From Acidobacteriota bacterium (GTDB taxonomy: Bacteria; Acidobacteriota; Terriglobia; Terriglobales; Acidobacteriaceae): a stretch of DNA of 8,244 nt. This document shows, piece after piece, positions 1-8,083 of the stretch (position 1 is the stretch's first letter; the number at the start of each line of letters is the position of its first letter). A program made the position numbers and the translations under genes. The notes under the pieces are model-generated. The model was given only the letters and a program-made list of their open reading frames with translations. It was not told the origin of the DNA and ran no database searches. The stretch spans positions 1 through 8,244 of the forward strand of contig JAJXXG010000664.1 of the NCBI GenBank assembly GCA_021781255.1, given 5' to 3'.

Positions 1-1014
1 CGTGAAGATGTCTTCGGAGAGAACGATCAAGTCTGCGAGCTTACCGGGCTCGATGGAGCCTTTGACCATCTCCTGGTGCTCGGCGTAGGCGGAGCCGATG
101 GTGTAGGCGTGGACGGCCAGGGCGACGGAAACGCGTTGCTCCGGGGTCCAGCCACCGGGTTTTTTGCCGTCGAGGGTGCGGCGGGTATCGGCGGCATAGA
201 TGCCGAGGAGAGGCGCGAGAGGGGCGACGGGCCAGTCGGAGCCGAAGCAGACGGTGGCTCCGGAGTCGATGAGGGAGCGAAAGGCGTAGGTAGTCTTAAT
301 GCGCTCGGGACCGATGCGGCTCTCGGCCCAGCGGCCATCATCGATGGCGTGGTAGGGCTGTGCTGAGGCGATGACGTGGAGCTGCGCGAAGCGTGGGATG
401 TCTGCCGGCAGCAGCGTTTGGGCGTGCTCAATGCGGAAGCGGCGGTCGCGGGGGTCGTCCTCCTTTTCAAGGCGCTCGTAGAAGTCGAGGATGGTGTGGT
501 TGGCGCGGTCGCCGATGGCGTGGGTGATGAGTTGCAGCCCGGCTTTGTCGGCGAGTTGGAAGCTGGCGAACATCTTTTGCGGGTTGCGCAGCTGGTCCGA
601 GGCGATGCCGTAGTTGGACGGATTGTTCGTATAGGGCTGTGTGAACCAGGCGGTGGATGCGCCGAGGCCGCCATCGGCAAAGCTTTTAAGGCTGCCGATG
701 TGGTAGTAGGGATTACCGAAGCCGGCTTGGATGCCGAGGTCGGCGAGCTGGCTGCTGTAGTTGAGGGATAGGGCTTCGGCCACGCGCACATGGAGCTTAC
801 CCTGGCGATGGAGGTCCTAGATGGCTTGCAGACGGACGGGGCCGTCCGTGTCGTCGGCGGAGACGGCCATGTCCTGCACGCTGGTCACGCCGTTTTGCTC
901 GGCCACCTTCTGCATGGCGAGGAAGTCGCGCTCGACTTGCTCTAGCGTGGCCGGTGGAACGGCGTCCAGGATACGTGACTGGCCGCTAGTAAGCACCACT
1001 GGCGTACAGTTCAC
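1..1014 (-). pseudogene. Amidohydrolase (YtcJ/Amidohydro_3 type), N-truncated with an in-frame stop, runs off the window
   Basis: Read on the minus strand, this frame encodes the C-terminal part of a metal-dependent amidohydrolase of the YtcJ type. Recognisable blocks, in order, are GVTSVQDM, the HVRVAEALSLNY stretch, SFADGGLGAST, THAIGDRA (metal-site His), RFRIEHAQ, CFGSDWPVAP (metal/catalytic Asp, near 221-247) and GSIEPGKLADLIVL. A TAG codon (817-819) interrupts the frame directly after VRLQAI, where homologues continue, and the same frame resumes at once with DLHRQGKLHVRVAE. The first half of the enzyme, including the signal region and the HxH metal motif, is missing: family similarity fades near 985 and the upstream codons look unrelated. 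The gene continues past position 1. A GTG at 1014 could start a 65-residue peptide, but nothing suggests it is a real start. Truncation plus nonsense mutation makes a functional enzyme unlikely. A sequencing error could explain the stop but not the missing half. Confidence 0.85.
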
Positions 1015-1129
1015 ACGCCCCGGAAAACTCGGCCGTACGAGGTTCGCTGGAAAAGAAGAAATCGCTGTCTACGGGATGGCTTCGTTTCCGGCCGTGGCTT
1101 GCACCAAGCGCACGATTGGATTAGTATTG

Positions 1130-1211
1130 TTTAATAAGCTATCTGATTAGAATGACTTGCACGATGCTTTAATAAGCTATCTGATTAGAATGACTTGCAC
1201 GATGCTTTAAT
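1130..1211. repeat. Perfect 38-bp tandem duplication
   Basis: Positions 1130-1167 and 1168-1205 are identical, and the first six bases of the unit (TTTAAT) are repeated again at 1206-1211. The unit starts TTTAATAAGCTATCTG and ends CTTGCACGATGC. It is more AT-rich than the flanks and lies between the broken amidohydrolase and a region without genes. Two exact copies suggest a recent slippage or unequal-exchange event, or a short array of binding sites. No protein reading is supported. Confidence 0.9.
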
Positions 1212-1216
1212 CTAAA

Positions 1217-1240
1217 TACCCCCACAAGTACCCCCAAAGG
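1217..1240. repeat. Two direct copies of a TACCCCCA-type 12-mer
   Basis: TACCCCCACAAG (1217-1228) is followed without a gap by TACCCCCAAAGG (1229-1240); ten of the twelve positions agree. Short C-rich direct repeats of this kind can serve as arm-type sites for tyrosine recombinases. Here they lie six bases after the 38-bp duplication and upstream of a possible integrase remnant. The sequence shows only the repeat; an attachment-site role is inferred. Confidence 0.5.
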
Positions 1241-1927
1241 ACTTGCCTTTCCCTAAACGCGTCTGGACAACGAAGACAAGTGACAGTAATTTTCAGCAGA
1301 TCGGCAAGCAGATTCATTCTGGCTCTGCGGCAATAGGGCGGTAGCGCGGAAACGAAGGATGCGATCCCTTGGATAAATCTATCTCACGCATGTTGTCAGC
1401 GAAGACGAAGGTCTATGCGGACGATCTGGCAGAGCGAGATCTCCCTGCAGTAATTCCGCACCAGCTGGCACTGGCCGGGGACCGCACGATCACGTGGCGT
1501 GTGATGAAGGTGGGGGTGGCCAACTCAGTTTGAGCGCCGGCGAGTTGCGGGAAGGAGCGGAGACCGAGATCAAACCGGCGACATTCAGCTTGTGAAGTTG
1601 GAAATGAATTGCAAATAAAGATAGGGGATTCCGGTACCTAATTCTGACGATTGGAATTACGGAACTTTCGCATTTCTGCTTGGCTTGGCACCTAGGTGAA
1701 GAGAAGCTACACTAGCACAATTCGGGCCGGACACTCCACAAGTTCCAAACTGAGCATCGGTGTTTCCAAGTGAGCAGTCGAAATGAGCCAGACACCTCCG
1801 TTGCTCTGGGAATTCAGACCCGCCGCAGACAATATTCTCAGCGTGGTGCCTAGGCCGTTTCACGGCAACTTGCCGAAAGTACTGAGCGACTTTTTACGGC
1901 CACTTGGCGAGAAACAGAACAAGATGA
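1241..1927. other. Region without a secure gene (about 690 bp)
   Basis: No reading frame here shows a recognisable family. The best plus-strand frame is a 47-codon ORF at 1390-1533 (begins MLSAKTKVYADDLAERD), without a convincing ribosome binding site. The longest minus-strand frame (1657-1863, 68 codons) is Cys-rich and resembles nothing I know. No tRNA or convincing terminator was seen. Base composition is more AT-rich in places (near 1590-1680) than in the operon. With the neighbouring truncated gene and repeats, this looks like decayed DNA left by an integration or deletion. Confidence 0.5.
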
Positions 1928-2074
1928 ATGGGTCTAATGGCGCGTTGGTCTAAAGTCGGTACCAGAGGTTTAGCGCCCAGCGATCTTCGCACTCGCCCTG
2001 CCGGAAATCGCTACGAATTGTCAGATGAAAAGCAGCCGGGCAGGCACAGCTCAGTAGCGTTCCCAAGTGACTGA
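1928..2074 (+). pseudogene. Possible N-terminal remnant of a tyrosine integrase (arm-binding domain)
   Basis: A short frame of 48 codons opens with ATG at 1928 (a second ATG lies at 1937). Its middle part, LAPSDLRTRPAGNRYELSD, resembles the start of integrases with a DUF4102-like arm-binding domain, which typically read LTD..I...KP..KRYE..D...PGL. The similarity stops after KQPG and the frame ends at 2072-2074, overlapping the 3' end of the lipocalin-like gene on the other strand. No catalytic domain follows. The resemblance is short, so this is a tentative call; it fits the C-rich repeats at 1217-1240 and the broken gene beside them. Confidence 0.27.
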
Positions 2075-2506
2075 CCAATGCTGGTCGGATTGGGTGGGCC
2101 GGATAATCATGTGGCGACCGTCCAGGAAATCGTAGTGCAGTGTCTCACCTGTGCCGACGAGTCTCTCCCGTGTCGCCGATCCCTCGATGTGATAGATCAC
2201 TTGATGCTTCCCCTCGTCCAGATCATAGGTACCAAACGTAGCTTCGTAGCCGTCGTGAACGAATTCATTCTGAAGAGTTGTCTGCGGGTACATCAGTTGA
2301 ACAGCCGCGTGGCCATCGATTGTGTAGATCAGAATTCCGGTCGGCTGAAGTGCTTCAGAAGGTTTGCCGTCCGAACCTGGGGACTCAATACGGACCAGGT
2401 GCCAAGTCCCCACGATGGTGGGCTGCGCAGGTTGTTGGCCGTAGGACAGCGTCACCAGCATGCCAGCAAAAAGCCACGGAATGGTCTTCAGTCCGCAACA
2501 TTTCAT
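2051..2506 (-). CDS. Exported lipocalin-like domain protein
   Basis: This is a 151-residue protein with an N-terminal Sec-type signal: Lys at 2 and 7, a hydrophobic core at about 9-20 and a probable cleavage after SYG (residue 23) before QQPA. The mature part starts with the lipocalin-like GTW motif (33-35, in TIVGTWHLVRI), followed by alternating beta-strand-like segments (GILIYTIDGHAAVQL, YHIEGSATRERLVG). This matches the small Lipocalin_5-type family of unknown ligand. The Cys residues at 3-4 precede the hydrophobic core, so it is not a lipoprotein. I chose the ATG at 2506 because GGAGG (2515-2519) sits 8 nt ahead of it. A longer GTG start at 2515 would overlap that ribosome site. It is the last gene of the operon, 24 nt after aldo/keto reductase 1. 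A periplasmic binding or stress role is inferred; the family gives no specific function. Confidence 0.8.
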   Translation of the reverse strand: MKCCGLKTIPWLFAGMLVTLSYGQQPAQPTIVGTWHLVRIESPGSDGKPSEALQPTGILIYTIDGHAAVQLMYPQTTLQNEFVHDGYEATFGTYDLDEGKHQVIYHIEGSATRERLVGTGETLHYDFLDGRHMIIRPTQSDQHWSVTWERY

Positions 2507-2530
2507 CCGAATCACCTCCGGTAACGTGCT

Positions 2531-3538
<1,008 letters not shown>

Positions 3539-3596
3539 TTAACCGTCTCCCTTTTCACGAATAGCATTGAGCCGCCCCCTTGCTGATCTCTGCCCG

Positions 3597-3968
3597 TCAT
3601 CGCGGGCTGATTCTCACCGTTGCAGCGCGAGCATGATCTCCAATCATCGGAGCCAGGTAAGGGCTCGTACGATACTTAGCGCGGTACGCCTCATCGATTT
3701 GATGATTGACATCGCCCATCGCAGGCTCGAATGCGACTTCGCGCTCCATACCTGCGATGCGGATGCGGCCGGCCTTCTGGGTGACTGCGGCCTTGTACCA
3801 ACGCGACTTCTGTCCGCTGTAGGCGCGCGCATAGAGTGCATCGCCGACAACCACTGACCAGATCCATGTGGGCGTTCCGTACGTGACGCCATCCTCGCGA
3901 AAGGGCGAGATGTGGAGATCATCGGCCACCGCGATCTTTTTCAGTTCTGCTTCAGTCCAGTTACTAAT
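3597..3968 (-). CDS. DUF2255 family protein with an apparent ATT start
   Basis: This is a small protein of about 123 residues that I recognise as DUF2255: ADDLHISPFREDG, YGTPTWIWSVVV, YARAYSGQKSRWYKAA, and the C-terminal YRAKYRTSPYLAPMIG. The family has no established function; the RAY.G..SRWY stretch recalls small flavin- or F420-binding split-barrel proteins, which is only an impression. Homologues begin with a short (M).NW...EL..I segment. Here that segment (SNWTEAELKKIA) is fully coded, but the codon at the expected start (3966-3968) is ATT. AGAAGGA, overlapping the cupin stop codon, precedes it by 4 nt. The nearest standard start in frame is a GTG at 3929, which would remove 13 conserved-looking residues and has no good ribosome site. 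The gene follows the cupin by 9 nt, so it is probably translationally coupled to it. Confidence 0.8.
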   Translation of the reverse strand: MSNWTEAELKKIAVADDLHISPFREDGVTYGTPTWIWSVVVGDALYARAYSGQKSRWYKAAVTQKAGRIRIAGMEREVAFEPAMGDVNHQIDEAYRAKYRTSPYLAPMIGDHARAATVRISPR

Positions 3969-3977
3969 GTTGTCCTT

Positions 3978-4373
3978 CTATTTTGAATACTGCTCGTCGG
4001 TGACAGGCTCAAGCCAATCTACCGCTTTGCCATCAACGGTCTCCGTGATTGCGATGTGAACCATTCCCACCTGGGCGGACGCGCCGTGCCAGTGCTTCTC
4101 TCCTACTTCAAAAAAGACAACATCGCCGGGCCTCACTTCTTCCACGGGTCCACCATCGCGCTGCACCCAGCCAAGACCCTGCGTGATGATGATCGTCTGG
4201 CCGGCCGGGTGCGTGTGCCACCGGGTGCGTGCTCCCGGCTCGAAGGTGACAACACCTCCATTGGAGTGCCGTCCACCATCCGGGGGAAAGAGCGGATCGA
4301 CGCGAACGCTGCCAGTGAACCAATCTGCGGGCCCTTTCGTCGATGCCTGTGAACCAACTCTCGTGATTTTCAT
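3978..4373 (-). CDS. Manganese cupin, hydroxynitrile-lyase-like (GtHNL family)
   Basis: This is a 131-residue single-domain cupin. It matches, nearly end to end, the Mn-dependent hydroxynitrile lyase of Granulicella tundricola as I remember it: VGSQASxKGPADWFTG, the TFEPGART stretch, GEKHWHGA and DGKAVDW..VTDEQY are shared. That enzyme reversibly splits cyanohydrins into an aldehyde and HCN. The metal ligands described for it, His53, His55 and Gln59 (in WHTHPAGQ) plus His94 (in KHWHG), fall at the same positions here, as do His96 and the active-site His106. Residues 40, 42 and 110, known to tune activity, are Gly, Val and Thr. The ATG at 4373 has AGAGAGGAG 6 nt upstream. It sits 61 nt after aldo/keto reductase 2 and 9 nt before DUF2255. 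The cupin fold is certain. Lyase activity is not proven, since close relatives often have unknown or weak activity. Confidence 0.88.
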   Translation of the reverse strand: MKITRVGSQASTKGPADWFTGSVRVDPLFPPDGGRHSNGGVVTFEPGARTRWHTHPAGQTIIITQGLGWVQRDGGPVEEVRPGDVVFFEVGEKHWHGASAQVGMVHIAITETVDGKAVDWLEPVTDEQYSK

Positions 4374-4434
4374 TACGTACTCCTCTCTAAGTGATTGCCT
4401 TGAATGCTCCGGCGAAGGTCACTCGAACCGCGAG

Positions 4435-5457
<1,023 letters not shown>

Positions 5458-6279
5458 TTAAGGGGCGCCTCTGCGCTCGAACACATCCTTTACGACCGGC
5501 AACGCCGAAAACGCACACGGCCAGCCCGCATAGAAAGGGACGTGTGTAAGTACTTCAGAAGCTTGTTCTTGAGTCAGGCCGTTGTCCATCGCGCGACCGA
5601 GGTGATAGGTGATCTGCGCAGTCTGTCCGTTCGCAATCAGAGCGCTCACAGTGACGAGGCTTCTGTCGCGGGGAGCAAGCGCCGGACGCAGCCACAGGTC
5701 TCGAAAAAGCAAGTCGGTGGTGTTCTGAACCAAGCCTGGAGAGACCGCACCGAAATTATTGCTGACCTGAGTTGCTCTCTGTTTCTCAACTTCTTCATTG
5801 AGAGACAGAAGCTTGTCCTTCGCAGGCGGAAGCTGACCGATACTGATACCGCGTTGATGGAAGATGTCTTTAGCAACAGCGACAGCGGCCATGGCATTTC
5901 CCCAGCCTGCATAGAAGGCGAGGTGCGTGATGATCTCAGAAAGCTCCGCGGGCTTTACGCCGTTGTCGAGCGCCAGCGCGAAATGGACCGGCATCTCGAT
6001 GGTCTGGATGCGCGCGATCACCGCTGCTACGGTGACAATACTGCGATCACGCGGTGAAAGCTCCGGACGCTTCCAGAGACCGCCGAGCAAGGACTCCCTG
6101 GTGTAATGTTCGAGCGCCGGTGAAACTGAACGGACATCATCATAGGTCAGCGGCCCCGCCGTTGCGTTTAACTTCTTCGGATCAGACATATTTTGCTCCT
6201 TGGCAACAGCAAGACCGTCTCCCCACAATGAAGCCGTGAGGAACACCGCACTCGCTTTCATGAAATACCGCCGCTCCAT
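5458..6279 (-). CDS. Tandem carboxymuconolactone-decarboxylase-like protein with a Tat-type signal
   Basis: This 273-residue protein carries two CMD/AhpD-like helical domains, at about 65-143 and 190-270. Each has a copy of the same block: LWKRPELSPRDRSIVTVAAVIA and LWLRPALAPRDRSLVTVSALIA, followed by DNG, then SEIITHLAFYAGW or SEVLTHVPFYAGWP. The CxxC pair of AhpD peroxidases is absent (the only Cys is 255), so thiol peroxidase activity is unlikely. The N-terminus, MERRYFMK plus a hydrophobic stretch ending AVA (24-26), fits a twin-arginine signal. The ATG at 6279 lies 15 nt after the SDR stop with a weak ribosome site. A second in-frame ATG at 6189 (residue 31, MSDPKK) has a perfect AAGGAG 6 nt upstream and would give a 243-residue cytoplasmic form. 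I annotate the long form because the signal is well formed. The reaction is unknown; the family includes lactone decarboxylases and redox proteins. Confidence 0.85.
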   Translation of the reverse strand: MERRYFMKASAVFLTASLWGDGLAVAKEQNMSDPKKLNATAGPLTYDDVRSVSPALEHYTRESLLGGLWKRPELSPRDRSIVTVAAVIARIQTIEMPVHFALALDNGVKPAELSEIITHLAFYAGWGNAMAAVAVAKDIFHQRGISIGQLPPAKDKLLSLNEEVEKQRATQVSNNFGAVSPGLVQNTTDLLFRDLWLRPALAPRDRSLVTVSALIANGQTAQITYHLGRAMDNGLTQEQASEVLTHVPFYAGWPCAFSALPVVKDVFERRGAP

Positions 6280-6294
6280 CGATTTCGGCTTGGC

Positions 6295-7062
6295 TTACCG
6301 CATCACATAGCCGCCATCGACCGAGATCGACTGGCCGGTGATATAGCTGGCGAGATCGCTGCACAGGAAAAGAACCGTGTTCGCAATCTCTTCAGGTCGC
6401 CCTTCGCGCTGCATCGGCACAAAGGTCTCACGCATCATCTTCAGCACTTCCCCTTGCCCCTCGGCCTCCATCTTGTCGGCCATTGGAGTGCGGATGAGAC
6501 CAGGGCAGACGTCGTTGACGCGGATGCCGCGGGTCGCATACTCAAGGGCCGCGCTCTTGGTAAAGCCGATTACGCCGTGTTTTGCAGCGTGATATGTGCC
6601 CCGTTGATTGCCCCCAACCAATCCGCCCAGCGAAGAGCAGTTGACGATTGCGCCACTGCCTTGTTCGCGCATCACCTGCAGTTCGAACTTCATCGAACTC
6701 CACACGCCGCGAAGGTTGACTGCCATCACGCGGTCGTAGTCGTTCCGAGTCACATCGGCGGTCTCGGCCAGTACGTTTTGAATGCCGGCATTGTTGTAAG
6801 CGGCGTCGAGACGTCCGAACTTCGCCACCGTCTCTTTTACCATGGCCTCGACCTGCGCGTCGTCGGACACATCGCAAGTGACGGCGAGCGTCTTGTGGCC
6901 TTTTTGGGCGAGATCCTTCGCGGCCGCTTGAACGTCTTTCTCGTTCCAATCGGCCAGAACTACCGCGGCGCCAGCTTCTGCGAATGCCTTAGCCGTCGCA
7001 AGTCCCAGCCCCGACGCCGCACCTGTGACGAGAGCAACCCTGTTTTCAAACGAAATGACCAT
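6295..7062 (-). CDS. Short-chain dehydrogenase/reductase (classical SDR)
   Basis: This is a classical SDR of 255 residues that oxidises alcohols or reduces ketones with a nicotinamide cofactor. The dinucleotide motif TGAASGLG is at 13-20 and the NNAG motif at 90-93. The catalytic set is Asn116 (VNLRG), Ser144 (NCSSLGG), Tyr157 and Lys161 (YHAAK). Asp38 at the end of the second strand (VVLADWN) favours NAD(H) over NADP(H). The C-terminal YITGQSISVDGGY is standard. I prefer the ATG at 7062, which follows AGGAG (7073-7077) by 10 nt; a GTG at 7071 lies only one base from that site. It is the first gene of the operon, facing the LysR gene across the regulatory spacer and 15 nt before the next gene. 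The substrate is unknown; FabG or glucose-dehydrogenase-like names would overstate what can be seen. Confidence 0.93.
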   Translation of the reverse strand: MVISFENRVALVTGAASGLGLATAKAFAEAGAAVVLADWNEKDVQAAAKDLAQKGHKTLAVTCDVSDDAQVEAMVKETVAKFGRLDAAYNNAGIQNVLAETADVTRNDYDRVMAVNLRGVWSSMKFELQVMREQGSGAIVNCSSLGGLVGGNQRGTYHAAKHGVIGFTKSAALEYATRGIRVNDVCPGLIRTPMADKMEAEGQGEVLKMMRETFVPMQREGRPEEIANTVLFLCSDLASYITGQSISVDGGYVMR

Positions 7063-7111
7063 GATTTTCACTCTCCTGTCGGCGTTTGGCTTTTGCGCCT
7101 ACAACCAGATT

Positions 7112-7139
7112 AGATGTCCACCTTCATGATCAGACATCT
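7112..7139. promoter_or_regulatory. Inverted repeat in the divergent spacer, candidate LysR operator
   Basis: AGATGTC (7112-7118) and GACATCT (7133-7139) are perfect 7-bp inverted arms with centres 21 bp apart, which is two helical turns. The intervening 14 bp contain the smaller palindrome TGATCA (7127-7132). LysR-type regulators usually bind dyads in the spacer of divergent gene pairs, and this is the clearest dyad between the SDR and lysR starts apart from the one over the lysR start codon. Binding is inferred from position and symmetry only. I could not assign confident -35/-10 boxes for either direction. Confidence 0.45.
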
Positions 7140-7163
7140 TTTCCAGGACATATGGTTATGAGT

Positions 7164-7179
7164 ATCATTCATGAATGAT
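7164..7179. promoter_or_regulatory. 16-bp perfect palindrome over the lysR start codon
   Basis: ATCATTCATGAATGAT reads the same on both strands and covers the first ATG of the LysR gene (7175-7177) plus part of the second. Its place at the start of a regulator gene suggests a site for negative autoregulation, or an mRNA hairpin that hides the start codon. A five-codon out-of-frame ORF (7171-7188, MNDEK) also overlaps it. The palindrome is seen directly; the function is inferred. Confidence 0.5.
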
Positions 7180-8080
7180 GAGAAGTAATCTTGCCGAGCT
7201 TTCTGCCTTCGCAACAGTTGCCGAAGAACGAAGCTTTACCCGTGCCGCCGTCCGGCTCGGTGTCTCTCAGTCCGCCCTCAGCCATTCGATGCGGAGCCTG
7301 GAGAAACGGGTAGGCGTGCAACTGCTCGCTCGAACCACCCGAAGTGTGTCTGCGACTGCGGCGGGGACGGCGCTACTTCAGGAACTCGCACCTGCGCTTG
7401 AGCGAATTGGAAAGGCGGTCGCAGAGACCATGAAACAGCGGGAGCGCCCGGCAGGCCGAATCCGACTCATCATCCCGCGCACAGCCACAGAGATGGTGAT
7501 TCTTCCAAAACTGGCGAAGTTCGCTCGTGACTACCCGGAGATCGTTCTGGAGGTCACCTCCTCCAATGATCCTGTCGATCTGATCGCAGGCGAATATGAC
7601 GCCGGTGTTCAACTCGGTGAGTTCATTCAGAGAGACATGATCGCGGTCCCCGTGACCCGAGAGATGCGGCTCGCCGTTGTGGGCTCTCCGGCATATTTCC
7701 AGTCGAACCCGATCCCACGTCGCCCACAAGACTTGAAGGACCACTCCTGCATCGGTTTCCGGTTCAGCAATAGCCTCTATCGCTGGGAGTTCGAAAAGGG
7801 CCGCAGGGCACTCACGGTGAGCCCGCAAGGACCAGCTTCGTTCGATGATCCGGATTTGGTTATCCAGGCTGTGCTCAATGGCGTGGGAATCGGGACGGCG
7901 ATGGAAGACACCCTTGCGGTGATGATTGCAAAGGGAAGTCTGGTTCAGGTCCTCAGAGATTGGTGTCCATCGTTCCCTGGATACTTCCTCTACTATCCCA
8001 GCCGCCGCAATCAACCCGCCGCCTTGGCCGCGCTGATCGCGGCAATTCGGCTCTCCGATGGAATTCCCAGTCTCACGTGA
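7175..8080 (+). CDS. LysR-type transcriptional regulator, divergent from the operon
   Basis: This is a full-length 301-residue LysR-family regulator. The N-terminal winged helix-turn-helix spans about 6-64, with NLAELSAFATVAEERSFTRAA leading into the recognition helix near LGVSQSALSHSMRSLE and the wing LLARTTRSVSAT. The effector-binding domain follows from about 93 to the end (GRIRLIIPRTATE..., then VQLGEFIQRDMIAVPV, GIGTAMED, YFLYYPSRRNQPAALAALI). It belongs to the large branch with ARTTRSV in the wing, often found beside oxidoreductase genes. ATG-ATG-AGA begins at 7175; no strong ribosome site precedes it, and a 16-bp palindrome covers the start. It is transcribed away from the seven-gene operon, so it is the likely controller of that operon and of itself. 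The inducer cannot be read from the sequence. An insertion sequence begins three bases after its stop. Confidence 0.94.
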   Translation: MMRSNLAELSAFATVAEERSFTRAAVRLGVSQSALSHSMRSLEKRVGVQLLARTTRSVSATAAGTALLQELAPALERIGKAVAETMKQRERPAGRIRLIIPRTATEMVILPKLAKFARDYPEIVLEVTSSNDPVDLIAGEYDAGVQLGEFIQRDMIAVPVTREMRLAVVGSPAYFQSNPIPRRPQDLKDHSCIGFRFSNSLYRWEFEKGRRALTVSPQGPASFDDPDLVIQAVLNGVGIGTAMEDTLAVMIAKGSLVQVLRDWCPSFPGYFLYYPSRRNQPAALAALIAAIRLSDGIPSLT

Positions 8081-8083
8081 GGC

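Noticed and set aside
27..791. Long minus-strand ORF rich in Ser, Pro and Thr
   Set aside because: It is an out-of-frame shadow of the amidohydrolase; its low-complexity composition comes from GC-rich codons read in the wrong frame.
821..1150. Plus-strand 109-codon ORF opposite the amidohydrolase
   Set aside because: It is antisense to conserved amidohydrolase codons and resembles no family.
1130..1240. CRISPR array
   Set aside because: The repeats are directly adjacent with no unique spacers, so this is a tandem duplication and not a repeat-spacer array.
1225..1245. CAAGT ... ACTTG small hairpin as a terminator
   Set aside because: A 5-bp stem with an 11-nt loop and no T-run is too weak, and no intact gene ends just before it.
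1390..1533. Plus-strand 47-codon ORF (MLSAKTKVYADDL...)
   Set aside because: No ribosome site, no family resemblance and no neighbour context; too short to support as a gene.
1657..1863. Minus-strand Cys-rich 68-codon ORF
   Set aside because: No recognisable motif and no good ribosome site; consistent with chance in a gene-poor stretch.
7373..8014. Minus-strand 213-codon ORF opposite lysR
   Set aside because: It is a shadow of the clearly recognisable LysR regulator.
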